Below, in pieces: positions 18,199 through 27,089 of a stretch of 64,000 bases of DNA. The position numbers and the translations under genes were made by a program. The notes beneath the pieces are model-generated. The model did not search any database. It saw nothing but the letters and a program-made list of their open reading frames with translations, and was not told the DNA's origin. The stretch covers positions 124,001 to 188,000 of the forward strand of contig NZ_JACAOS010000018.1 in NCBI RefSeq assembly GCF_013386165.1. Reading direction: 5' to 3'. The stretch comes from Pseudomonas gingeri. GTDB taxonomy: Bacteria; Pseudomonadota; Gammaproteobacteria; Pseudomonadales; Pseudomonadaceae. Within the stretch, counting starts at the first letter, position 1, and each line of letters starts with the position of its first letter.

Positions 18199-19175
18199 GG
18201 CGTAATACGCCGACCCTGGTGGTGGTCGTGCTGCTGTGCATTGCCCTGGCCTCGATGGTTCATCTGGCCGTCGGTGCCAAGGACATTCCCTGGCGTGATG
18301 TCTGGCAGGCCCTGGTGGCCTATGTGCCGGGCAATCCCGATCACAGCGTGATTCGTGGCACCCGCCTGCCGCGTCTGCTGGTGGCCATTCTGGTGGGGAT
18401 CAGCCTCGGGCTGGCCGGCACCGTGATGCAGGCGGTGGGTGACAACCCGCTGGCCGACCCCGGCATTCTCGGCATCAACAGCGGCGCCGCGTTGTTCGTG
18501 GTGTTCGGTCTGCTGGTGCTGCCCGGCAACGACATGTCGATGATTCCGTTGTTTGCCTTTTGTGGCGCGCTGACCGCCGCGTTCGGTGTCCTGATGCTGG
18601 CCGGACGCAGCCACAACCCGGTGCGCCTGACCTTGTCCGGGGCAATGATGGCGGCGTTGTTCAGTGCGATTACCTCGATCCTGTTGCTGCTCGATCAGCA
18701 AGGGCTGGACAGCCTGCGCCGTTGGCTGACCGGTTCGCTGGGTGTGACCGGAGGCAACATGCAGCAGTGGGTCTGGCCGTACCTGCTGGTGGGGCTGTTG
18801 TTGTGTGTGGTCAATGTCGGTGCCTTGAATGCGCACCGCCTGGGCGCGCAGGCTGCGGCCGGCATGGGCGTGAGCCTGCTGCGCATGCGTGTCTGCGGCT
18901 TGGCGTCGGTGGTGTTGTTGTCCGGCTGCGCGGTGGCGCTGGCGGGACCGATTGGTTTTGTCGGGCTGGTGGTACCCCATGCAACGCGCTTGCTGGTCGG
19001 CGATGACTACCGCCGGGTGCTGCTGATCGCTCCGCTGCTGGGGGCCTTGCTGCTGATCCTCGCGGACATCGCCGCGCGGGTGATGGTACGTCCCTATGAA
19101 TTGAATACCGGCATCGTCACGGCGCTGCTCGGTGGGCCGATCTTCGTGGTGCTGGTGTTGCGGAGGATCCGGTGA
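18195..19175 (+). CDS. FecCD-family siderophore permease 1
   Basis: The 326-residue inner-membrane permease has about nine to ten hydrophobic segments. It contains the FecCD signatures RLPRLLVAILVGISLGLAG, QAVGDNPLADPGILGINSG, and near the end GPIGFVGLVVPHATR (the ATPase-coupling loop). It starts at GTG 18195, within the end of the ATPase gene, and overlaps the second permease by 4 bases. Two different FecCD subunits in tandem are expected to form a heterodimer, as in FecC-FecD. Confidence 0.92.
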   Translation: MRRNTPTLVVVVLLCIALASMVHLAVGAKDIPWRDVWQALVAYVPGNPDHSVIRGTRLPRLLVAILVGISLGLAGTVMQAVGDNPLADPGILGINSGAALFVVFGLLVLPGNDMSMIPLFAFCGALTAAFGVLMLAGRSHNPVRLTLSGAMMAALFSAITSILLLLDQQGLDSLRRWLTGSLGVTGGNMQQWVWPYLLVGLLLCVVNVGALNAHRLGAQAAAGMGVSLLRMRVCGLASVVLLSGCAVALAGPIGFVGLVVPHATRLLVGDDYRRVLLIAPLLGALLLILADIAARVMVRPYELNTGIVTALLGGPIFVVLVLRRIR

Positions 19176-20218
19176 GCGAAACCACAGTAGGCGCCTTGCG
19201 CCGGCCCTCCGCCTGGCGCCTGGGGCGAACGCGGGATCTGTGCAGTGGCGTGCTGCTGCTGTTGGCCCTGATCGGCATGGCCCTGTATTCACTGACCGTG
19301 GGCAGTTATCACCTCGGCCTCGGCCAGGTCTGGCAGGCGCTGATCGCGCCGGAGCAGGTTGAGGATTCGGTGCTCAATGTGGTCTGGGAGTTGCGCTTGC
19401 CGCGCATCCTGCTGGCGATGACGGCGGGGGCGGCCATGGCCCTGGCCGGCTTGCTGCTGCAATCGTTGACGCGCAACCCGCTGGCGGCCCCCGGTTTGGT
19501 CGGAGTCGAGTCAGGTGCCAGCGTCACCATGCTGTTGATCCTGGTGCTCTGGCCCTCACTGTTGCCGTTGTCGTTATACCCGCTGGCGGCACTGATCGGA
19601 GGCCTGTCGGTGGCGGCTTTTGTCATGGCCTTGTCCTGGCGCCGGGGCATTTCACCGTTGCGCCTGATACTGGTCGGTGTCGGCCTCACTGCCATGCTCA
19701 GTGCCGTGGCGGACCTGCTGATCACCTACGGCAACATCGACCGGGTCGAATCGGCGCTGATGTGGCTGGGTGGCAGCCTGCATCGCGCGGATTGGGGTCA
19801 TGTCCGGAGTATGAGCCTGTGGCTGTTGCTGGCGGGGGGGCCGCTGCTGTTCTGCCACCGTCCGCTTGACCTGCTGCAATTGGGCGACAGCGTGGCCATG
19901 AGTCGTGGCTTGAACGTCAGTGCGTTGATGGGCGGTCTGTTGCTGTGCAGCGTGATGCTCACCGCCGCGGCGGTGGCCAACGTCGGCACCATGACCTTTG
20001 TCGGCCTGATCGCGCCGCACCTGGCCCGGCAATTGTGCAATGAGCGGCATGGGCCGTTGATTCCGCTGTCGGCGATGTCCGGGGCCTTGCTGGTGCTGTT
20101 TGGCGACACGCTGGGGCGAGGTCTGTTCACTCCCCTGCAACTGCCGGCGGGGCTGGTGGTGGCGGTGATCGGCGCGCCTTACCTGATGATATTGCTGGTC
20201 CGTCAACGCAATCGCTGA
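19172..20218 (+). CDS. FecCD-family siderophore permease 2
   Basis: The 348-residue partner of the preceding permease has LRLPRILLAMTAGAAMALAG, QSLTRNPLAAPGLVGVESG and the coupling loop GTMTFVGLIAPHLARQL. It starts at GTG 19172 and overlaps the previous gene by 4 bases. The N-terminus carries about 25 extra polar residues before the first membrane segment. The binding-protein gene follows after 28 bases. Confidence 0.92.
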   Translation: MSETTVGALRRPSAWRLGRTRDLCSGVLLLLALIGMALYSLTVGSYHLGLGQVWQALIAPEQVEDSVLNVVWELRLPRILLAMTAGAAMALAGLLLQSLTRNPLAAPGLVGVESGASVTMLLILVLWPSLLPLSLYPLAALIGGLSVAAFVMALSWRRGISPLRLILVGVGLTAMLSAVADLLITYGNIDRVESALMWLGGSLHRADWGHVRSMSLWLLLAGGPLLFCHRPLDLLQLGDSVAMSRGLNVSALMGGLLLCSVMLTAAAVANVGTMTFVGLIAPHLARQLCNERHGPLIPLSAMSGALLVLFGDTLGRGLFTPLQLPAGLVVAVIGAPYLMILLVRQRNR

Positions 20219-20246
20219 CGGTTATTTTTTCGACGGGAGATCAAGC

Positions 20247-21197
20247 GTGGCGAAATGGGCGGGAAACGGTGTGTTCGGGTTATGGGCGCTGCTTGGCGTG
20301 GTCTTGTCGATCGGGATGGGGTCGGCGAGTGCCGCTGAAACCCGGGTCTTCGAAAACAGTTTTGGGCGCACGGAAGTGCCGGTGGCGCCGCGTTGCATTG
20401 TGTCGCTGCACGACCTCAGCCTGACCACGCAATTGCTGGAACTGGGCGTGACGCCCTGTGGTTCGGTCGGACGCAAGAAACTGCTGTCGCCGGTGCTGTT
20501 TCGCGGCGCGCAACCACGTTTCGATGTCTCGAAGATCCAGTATGTCGGCTCCCAGCAATCGCCGGACCTGGAAGCCATCGCCGCGCTGAAGCCTGACCTG
20601 ATTATCGGTTTGTCTTATCACGCGGACATCCGCGATAAGCTGAGCAAGATCGCCCCGGTGGTGCTGTTGCCTGTGCGCGAGGGCAATATCAAGGCCTACG
20701 CCAAGGAGCTCGCCGACCTGGTGGGCAAGCAACAACGCTATAACGAAATGCTCACCGAGTATCAGTCGGTGGTCAGTGAATTCAAGAAACGGGTGAAAGA
20801 CCCGGCGCGCATCACCGTGACCACGCTGGAGGTTTACCCCGACAGCTTTCAGTTGATCGGGCGGGGCGGCATGGACGATGTGATCGCCGATTTCGGCCTG
20901 GGTCGAGTCGCCGCTTATCGCGAAGGCAAACCCAATGTGCCTTATAGCCTGGAGCGCATCGGTGACTTCGACAGCGACTTCATTATCGACACCTACGAAG
21001 AGTTGCTGGATTCGGAAGCCAGTACCGCTGACTTCCGCCGTTCCCCGCAATGGCAGAACCTGTTTGCGGTGAAAAACCGTCAGTTCCTCTACCTCAATCG
21101 CAGTCGTTACGCCGACACCCTGCAGGGCCTCCTGGGGTCCGCCTACCTGCTGTTTTCCCATATCGGCGAGCGTGAGGCGGTCTTGAAAGGCCAGTAA
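20247..21197 (+). CDS. Periplasmic ferric-siderophore binding protein
   Basis: The 316-residue FecB/BtuF-type substrate-binding protein has a signal peptide (ending GSASA, cleavage before AETRVF). The typical N-lobe follows, with PRCIVSLHDLSLTTQLLELG and SSP-like SPDLEAIAALKPDLIIG. A rigid helix links to the C-lobe, which contains PYSLERIGDFDSDFIID. It would pick up the ferric siderophore after passage through the TonB receptor and deliver it to the two permeases. It is the last gene of the import operon; the next control region follows 3' of it. Confidence 0.9.
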   Translation: MAKWAGNGVFGLWALLGVVLSIGMGSASAAETRVFENSFGRTEVPVAPRCIVSLHDLSLTTQLLELGVTPCGSVGRKKLLSPVLFRGAQPRFDVSKIQYVGSQQSPDLEAIAALKPDLIIGLSYHADIRDKLSKIAPVVLLPVREGNIKAYAKELADLVGKQQRYNEMLTEYQSVVSEFKKRVKDPARITVTTLEVYPDSFQLIGRGGMDDVIADFGLGRVAAYREGKPNVPYSLERIGDFDSDFIIDTYEELLDSEASTADFRRSPQWQNLFAVKNRQFLYLNRSRYADTLQGLLGSAYLLFSHIGEREAVLKGQ

Positions 21198-21294
21198 TAG
21201 AGCCTTGTACGCATCATTCATGGGTGCCGTGCCGCCGATTGCATGCGGTTTTCATGGCACCCATCACAAAAAAATCAGGCACTTGTCATAAATA

Positions 21295-21313
21295 CTAAAT
21301 GTGAATCATTATC
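21295..21313. promoter_or_regulatory. Fur-box-like site before the biosynthesis genes
   Basis: GAATCATTATC is an almost perfect half, and overall I count about 14 of 19 matches to the Fur consensus. It lies 73-91 bases before the hydroxylase start, in an AT-rich promoter region. It probably makes the NRPS operon iron-repressed. Confidence 0.65.
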
Positions 21314-21385
21314 TATTGCTGTTGTGTAGTGTTTGTATTAGCGTACACACACTGAAAAGCAGCCAACACGGGTTGATGATTGCAA

Positions 21386-22366
21386 ATGGATATTGAATTG
21401 GCAGTGCCTGTTGCCCGTCTCAACGCTCAAGCCGAGGTTCTGCCTTACGTCCTTCAGGCCGACGCCAGTGGTGTCTCCTGGCGTGAACAACTGGACGTCA
21501 TCCAGCGTACCGTGGAGCAGCAACTGCCGATGTCCGGGGGTGTGCTGTTTCGGGGTTTCCAGTTTGACGGCGAGGCGGATTTCGAAGCCTTTGCCCGTAG
21601 CTTCGGTCACGATCTGCTGACCTATGACTACGCTTCGACGCCCCGCACCAAACTCCACAGTCGCGTCTACACCTCCACCGAATACCCCGCACACCAGGTC
21701 ATCCCCCTGCACAACGAGCAGTCGTACTCGCGCAACTGGCCGATGAAAATCTGGTTCCATTGCATCAAGGCTTCCGAAGTGGGGGGTGAAACGCCGATCG
21801 CCGACAGCCGGGTGATCTACACACAGATCGATCCGGCGATTCGCCAGCGTTTTGCCAACAAGCGCCTGATGTACGTGCGCAACTATGGCAACGGCCTGGA
21901 CTTGAGCTGGGAGCAGGCGTTCGGCACCGAAGATCGCGCGCAGGTCGAGCGCTTCTGTCGCGAAAACCACATCGATTTCGAATGGCTGGACGAGGATGAG
22001 CTGCGCACCCGGCAAGTCTGCCAGGCGGTGGCACAGCACCCGGTTTCCGGCGAGTGGGTGTGGTTCAACCAGGCGCATCTGTTCCATATCTCCAACCTGG
22101 CGCCGGCCTTGCGTGAAACGCTGATTTCCATCGTCGGCGAAGAGGGCCTGCCGAGAAACGTGTTCTACGGCGACGGTTCGCCCATCGAGGAATCGGCGCT
22201 GGAGCATATTCGCGGTGTGCTGCAGCGTCATCAGGTGAGTTTCCCCTGGCAGGGTGGGGATGTCCTGATGCTCGACAACATGCTGGTGGCCCACGGTCGC
22301 TCGACCTTTCAGGGCACTCGCAAAGTTGTGGTCGCCATGGCCGAGCCTGCATCGGTCGGTCAATGA
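21386..22366 (+). CDS. SyrP-like Fe(II)/2-oxoglutarate hydroxylase (aspartyl beta-hydroxylase)
   Basis: The 326-residue TauD/TfdA-superfamily dioxygenase has iron ligands visible as HNEQSYSRNWP (His and Glu of an HxE form) and a distal His in DNMLVAHGRSTFQG, followed by Arg for 2-oxoglutarate. The block GGETPIADSR is typical of the SyrP group, which hydroxylates the beta-carbon of amino acids held on NRPS carrier domains. Three of seven adenylation pockets in the following genes read as Asp, so the likely product is beta-hydroxyaspartate, an iron ligand. It is the first gene of the biosynthetic operon, 75 bases before the first synthetase. The ATG at 21386 is preferred to the upstream TTG. 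Confidence 0.87.
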   Translation: MDIELAVPVARLNAQAEVLPYVLQADASGVSWREQLDVIQRTVEQQLPMSGGVLFRGFQFDGEADFEAFARSFGHDLLTYDYASTPRTKLHSRVYTSTEYPAHQVIPLHNEQSYSRNWPMKIWFHCIKASEVGGETPIADSRVIYTQIDPAIRQRFANKRLMYVRNYGNGLDLSWEQAFGTEDRAQVERFCRENHIDFEWLDEDELRTRQVCQAVAQHPVSGEWVWFNQAHLFHISNLAPALRETLISIVGEEGLPRNVFYGDGSPIEESALEHIRGVLQRHQVSFPWQGGDVLMLDNMLVAHGRSTFQGTRKVVVAMAEPASVGQ

Positions 22367-22441
22367 CCGATAGCGCGTCACTCTTCTAAACCAGAGGCAG
22401 CACTGCGCCTGCCTCTGCAGACAAGCCAACAAGGAATAGAA

Positions 22442-25400
22442 ATGCTCGAAGGTCTGATGCAGGGCTGCTGGTTGCGTGGAATTCGTCTTTCGGTCCGCGA
22501 TGGGCAGTTGCATATGGATGCCGCGCCTGAAGGGGTGTTGAGCGCGGAATTGGCTGAGCAACTCGACGCGCAGCGCCCGCAGGTGGTCCAGTGGCTGATT
22601 GCGCACCCCGAGTATTTCACCGCGCGGCCGCTGACTGACAACGAGCAGGCACTGTTCTTTCTGCACCGTATGGCTCCGCAGAGTTGCGCCTACAACATTG
22701 CCTACGCGGTACGCCTCAATGAGGCATGGCTCGACGCCGGCTTTTCCGCGCGCCTGGAGCGCGCCTGGCTGACGGTACAGGCCCGTCATCCACAGTTGTG
22801 CAGCGCTTTCGCCGAGCGTGACGGTCGACCGCTGCAGTGGTATCGGCAGCCCCGTCCCCGTCCGCTGGAACACGATGATCTGCCGGCCGCCGACGCGGCA
22901 TCGCTGCAACAGCGCGTGGCCGAACTGGCAGACAAACCCTTCGACCTGGAAAGCGGTGAGGTCAGCCGCGCCGTGTTGCTGAGCGTGCCCGGTCAAGCCG
23001 CCGTCCTGGTCCTGGGCATTCACCACATTGCCTCTGACCTGGAGACCTTCTACATCATCGCCGATGAGCTGTTCGCGCTGCTCAAGGGCGAGCCCCTGGG
23101 CGACGTCGATCCCGAGGCCTATCACCATTGGTGCAGCGAACTGCAACTGCAGGCCGATCTGCGTGAGCCCGCGCAATTGGCGTGGTGGCAGGCCGAGCTG
23201 GCCGAGGTGCCGACGCTGGAGTTGCCGACCGACTTCCCTTACGGCAGCAGCCAGGCGTTCAAGGGCGGTGAGATGAGCTTTCGCTTGCCCGGTGCCGATG
23301 CCGAACGTTTGCGAGCGGTGGCCCAAAGTTTCGGCGTGACCCCCTTTGCGTACTGGTTTGCCTTGTTTCAGCAGTTTCTCGGCGTCCTCAGTGGCCAGCA
23401 GGATTTTGTTCTCGGCACGCCCAGTGGCTGGCGCCTGAAACGAGCGCATTCGCGTCTGCCGGGGTATCTGGTCAACCCGTTGCCGGTTCGTTGCCGCCTG
23501 CGCCCCGAGTTGTCCAGCGGGCAATGGGCGCAACAGGTGGCGCAGCAATTCAAGCAGGCGCTGAGGCAGCGTAAATACCCGTTTTCGCGCTTGATCAAGC
23601 AACTCGACCTGCCGCGGCAGATGGGCCGTGCGCCCTTGTTCCAGCATATGTTCACCCTCAACCGCGAGCGCACCGCGCCTTTCGAGCAGGATGTGCAGCG
23701 CCTGCTCTCGGAGCAGCGCGGCGCCGCCCATGAGCTGAACCTGGTGGTGATCGACGACGAACAGGGCTTTCTTGGGCGTTGGCGCTACAACGAGGCGCTG
23801 TACCGACGTGAAACGGTCGAAGGCTATCGCGACCAGTTCAACGCATTGGTCCTGGCATCGATCGAGCAACCGGATGTGCCCTTCAACGAGTTGGCCTGGC
23901 TGTCGGACCGGCAGCGCTCGCAGGTGCAGGGCGAAAGCCTGGCGCTGCCGGTCGATAACGCCTGGCAGGCCTTCGTGCAGCAGTGTGCACAGCGCCCGGA
24001 TGCGCTGGCCATCGAAGACCAGCAGGGCACCTTGAGTTACCGCCAGTTGGCGGCCGCCGTGCTGGGGCGTAGCGAACGCCTGCAGGCGCTTCAGGTCGGT
24101 GTTGCCGATCGTGTTGCGCTGTGCCTGCCGCGCAGCCGTGAATTGGTGATGCACATGCTTGCCAGCTGGCAGTCGGGCGCCACCTATATGGCCCTCGATC
24201 CGAACTGGCCGGACGCACGCCTGCAGGGTATCTGTGAAGATGCCAGCCCACGGCTGTGGATCTCCCAGGGGCAGCGTCCGCAGTGGCTGCCGGCTTCGGT
24301 GCAATGGTTGGCACTGCCCGAACCCGGCCAGGGCCAGGCTTTGGCGGCAGGCACCTTGCGTACGGCGCTGCCGGCAGGGCAGGCCGCGTATGTGGTCTAT
24401 ACCTCGGGCTCCAGTGGCCAACCCAAGGGGGTGCAGGTCAGCCAGGGCAACCTGATCCATTACGTGGCCGGTTGTTTGCAGCGCTTGCAGTTAGGCGTCG
24501 ATGCCAGCCTGAGCAGCCTTGCCAGCTGTGCCACCGACCTGGGGCATACGGCGTTGTTCGGTGCACTGTTGAGCGGGCGCCGTTTGCGTTTGCTCGATGA
24601 AGAGCTGGCCTTTGATGCTGAAGCGCTGGCACAGACGCTGGGGCAGCAGCCGGTGGACCTGCTGAAGATCGTGCCATCGCACCTGAATGCCTTGCTGATT
24701 GCCAGCGAACCGCAACGCTTGTTGCCGCGCCAGTGCCTGGTGGTCGGTGGCGAGGCGTTGAGCGAGGAACTGGTGGCGCGTGTGCGGGCCCTGGCTCCGG
24801 GGCTGCGCATCCTCAACCACTACGGTCCGAGTGAAACCACGGTCGGTGTGCTGACCCAGGACATCATCCCGCAAGAGGCCATCAGCCTCGGACGGCCACT
24901 GCCCAATGTCAGCATCAGCGTGCGCGGGCCGAACGGTGCCGTGCTGCCCGTCGGTGTCATCGGCGAGCTGTGCATCCAGGGACCGACGGTCGCCCTGGGT
25001 TATCTGCGGGCACCCGCCAGCGATCTGCAACGTTTTACCGAATATGGCTACCGTACCGGCGACCGGGTACGCCTGAATGCGCAGGGGCAAGTGCTGTTCC
25101 TCGGGCGCCTGGATGAACAGGTCAAGATCCGTGGTTATCGGGTCGAACCGGGCGAGATTGCCGAGCAACTGCGCGGTCTGGAAGCGGTCGGCGATGCGCG
25201 GGTGCTGAACATTCCGGTCGCCCCCTCGGGCAATCGCCTGGTGGCGTTTGTGTTGGCAGCCGAAGCCGCGCTGCCGGGCATTCAACAAGGCCTGGCCGCG
25301 CGCTTGCCGGACTACATGCAGCCGGCCCGCTGGTTTTGCCTGGAGGTGTTCCCGTTGCTGGCCAATGGCAAGGTCGATCGTCGGGCCCTGGTGTCCCTTG

Positions 25401-27043
25401 CCGAACAGACCGTGCCACAGACCGCCGTATCGGCTACGGCTGAATCTGCCGGGCCGACCAATAGTGTTGAACAGCGCTTGCTGGACATCGCCGCCGAGAT
25501 TCTCGGCAAGCCGGATCTGCGCCTGGACGACAACTTTTTCGCCGTGGGCGGCGACTCGATCCTCAGCCTGCAGATTATTGCCCGGGCCAAACAGCAAGGC
25601 CTGAAGCTGACCCCGAAACAGATCTTTGAATTTCCCAGCGTCAGTGGTTGGGCCACGCGTGCCGTAGATCTGAGCCTGAAGCGTGCGCCGGCGCCGAGCT
25701 ATTCGCTGCCCACCGAGGCCTTTGCCCTGACGCCGATCCAGAACTGGTACGTCGACCATCAGATCGGGGCCCCCGCGCACTGGAACCAGTCACTGCTACT
25801 GACCCTGCAACAACCGCTGGAGGCGGCGCGTTTTGCCGAAGCGGCGCGCAGCCTGTTGCAACGGCATGCGAGCCTGCGCCTGATGTTTGCGCCGCGAGCC
25901 GACGGGCAGGGTTGGGAGCAGCGTTACCAGGCCCTGGACGAGCGTGGGTTGTCGACGCTGTTCGAGGTGGTCGAGGCGCCCGTCGACGATGCGTTGTTGG
26001 AACATTACCAGACCGGCATGCAGTTGGACCGCGCGCCGCTGATCCGCTGGGTGTATTTCAGCCACAGCCAGCAACTGCTGTGCACTGCCCACCACCTGAT
26101 CATTGATTCGGTGTCGTGGCAGATTCTGTTGCCGGAACTGGAAAGCCTGTATCTGGGCGACAAGGCCGCGCTGACGCCGGTCAGCGCCAGCTTCCATCAA
26201 TGGGGCGAGGCGCTTCAGGCCCACAGCCGCAGTGCTTCGCTGCAGGAGCAGCGCGGCTACTGGCAGGAGCAACTGTCGGCCGAGCACGCACCGGCCGCCG
26301 TCGACAATCGCTATGGCAGCAGTCGAACCCTCGACAGCCAGCTTTCTGCCGAGCTGACCCAGGCACTGCTTGGCGATTGCCACGATGCCTATGGCACGCA
26401 GGTGCAGGACCTGATGATCGCGGCCCTGGCCGAAACCCTCGGCAGTTGGCTGGGCCGCGAACGCATCACCATCGAACTGGAAAGCCACGGTCGCAGTGCC
26501 TGGGAACAGGCGCCGGACCTGTCGCGCTCGGTGGGTTGGCACACCAGTCGCTACCCACTGCTGCTCAGCGTTCATGACGACACCGAACAGTCCATCGTCG
26601 CGGCCAAGGAGGCCTTGCGCCGGGTGCCGGAACAGGGCATCGGCTATGGCCTGTTGCGCCAGGATCCCGCCAACGGGCTGGGGGCCGCGCAGTTGCTCTC
26701 GTTCAACTACCTGGGGCGTGTCGATCAATGGCTGGGTGCTTCACGCCTGTGGCAACTGGAGCAACCCTTGTGTCCGGGGATGCGCGCGGCCGACGGCCGG
26801 CGCAGCCACCTGCTGGACGTCAATGCGCTGGTGATCGCCGGCCGCCTGCACATCGAATGGCGCTATGCGCCGGCGCTGCATGACGTGGCGCTGGTCGGCG
26901 AATTGGCGCGGCAGTTCCAGCAGCGGCTGGGTGCGCTGATCGAGCATTGCCTGGCGCCGGCCGCCGGTCGCGCCACCGCCTCGGACTTTGCCGATTCCGG
27001 GCTGTCCGACGACGAATTCCTGGGGCTGCTCGAGCAACTGTAA
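22442..27043 (+). CDS. NRPS 1: docking-C-A(Asp)-T-E
   Basis: The 1533-residue protein is read as follows. Residues 1-55 form a TubC-type N-terminal docking domain. A condensation domain follows (about 65-490) with HHIASDL near 193, then adenylation (about 510-1000) with YTSGSSGQPKG near 650 and NGKVDRR. The carrier domain contains GGDSI with Ser1039, and an epimerisation domain (about 1095-1525) has HHLIIDSVSW near 1217 and GIGYGLLR. Mapped by eye on GrsA positions, the binding pocket is D-L-T-K-V-G-H-V-G, the well-known aspartate code. So it adds Asp and converts it to the D form. No NRPS precedes it, so it should be the first module; what the C domain joins to the Asp (a fatty acyl group?) is not shown. 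Confidence 0.9.
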   Translation: MLEGLMQGCWLRGIRLSVRDGQLHMDAAPEGVLSAELAEQLDAQRPQVVQWLIAHPEYFTARPLTDNEQALFFLHRMAPQSCAYNIAYAVRLNEAWLDAGFSARLERAWLTVQARHPQLCSAFAERDGRPLQWYRQPRPRPLEHDDLPAADAASLQQRVAELADKPFDLESGEVSRAVLLSVPGQAAVLVLGIHHIASDLETFYIIADELFALLKGEPLGDVDPEAYHHWCSELQLQADLREPAQLAWWQAELAEVPTLELPTDFPYGSSQAFKGGEMSFRLPGADAERLRAVAQSFGVTPFAYWFALFQQFLGVLSGQQDFVLGTPSGWRLKRAHSRLPGYLVNPLPVRCRLRPELSSGQWAQQVAQQFKQALRQRKYPFSRLIKQLDLPRQMGRAPLFQHMFTLNRERTAPFEQDVQRLLSEQRGAAHELNLVVIDDEQGFLGRWRYNEALYRRETVEGYRDQFNALVLASIEQPDVPFNELAWLSDRQRSQVQGESLALPVDNAWQAFVQQCAQRPDALAIEDQQGTLSYRQLAAAVLGRSERLQALQVGVADRVALCLPRSRELVMHMLASWQSGATYMALDPNWPDARLQGICEDASPRLWISQGQRPQWLPASVQWLALPEPGQGQALAAGTLRTALPAGQAAYVVYTSGSSGQPKGVQVSQGNLIHYVAGCLQRLQLGVDASLSSLASCATDLGHTALFGALLSGRRLRLLDEELAFDAEALAQTLGQQPVDLLKIVPSHLNALLIASEPQRLLPRQCLVVGGEALSEELVARVRALAPGLRILNHYGPSETTVGVLTQDIIPQEAISLGRPLPNVSISVRGPNGAVLPVGVIGELCIQGPTVALGYLRAPASDLQRFTEYGYRTGDRVRLNAQGQVLFLGRLDEQVKIRGYRVEPGEIAEQLRGLEAVGDARVLNIPVAPSGNRLVAFVLAAEAALPGIQQGLAARLPDYMQPARWFCLEVFPLLANGKVDRRALVSLAEQTVPQTAVSATAESAGPTNSVEQRLLDIAAEILGKPDLRLDDNFFAVGGDSILSLQIIARAKQQGLKLTPKQIFEFPSVSGWATRAVDLSLKRAPAPSYSLPTEAFALTPIQNWYVDHQIGAPAHWNQSLLLTLQQPLEAARFAEAARSLLQRHASLRLMFAPRADGQGWEQRYQALDERGLSTLFEVVEAPVDDALLEHYQTGMQLDRAPLIRWVYFSHSQQLLCTAHHLIIDSVSWQILLPELESLYLGDKAALTPVSASFHQWGEALQAHSRSASLQEQRGYWQEQLSAEHAPAAVDNRYGSSRTLDSQLSAELTQALLGDCHDAYGTQVQDLMIAALAETLGSWLGRERITIELESHGRSAWEQAPDLSRSVGWHTSRYPLLLSVHDDTEQSIVAAKEALRRVPEQGIGYGLLRQDPANGLGAAQLLSFNYLGRVDQWLGASRLWQLEQPLCPGMRAADGRRSHLLDVNALVIAGRLHIEWRYAPALHDVALVGELARQFQQRLGALIEHCLAPAAGRATASDFADSGLSDDEFLGLLEQL

Positions 27044-27089
27044 CAGCGCCTGCCATGACCCCTTTGCACAAGATTTGGAGACCGGCTGC

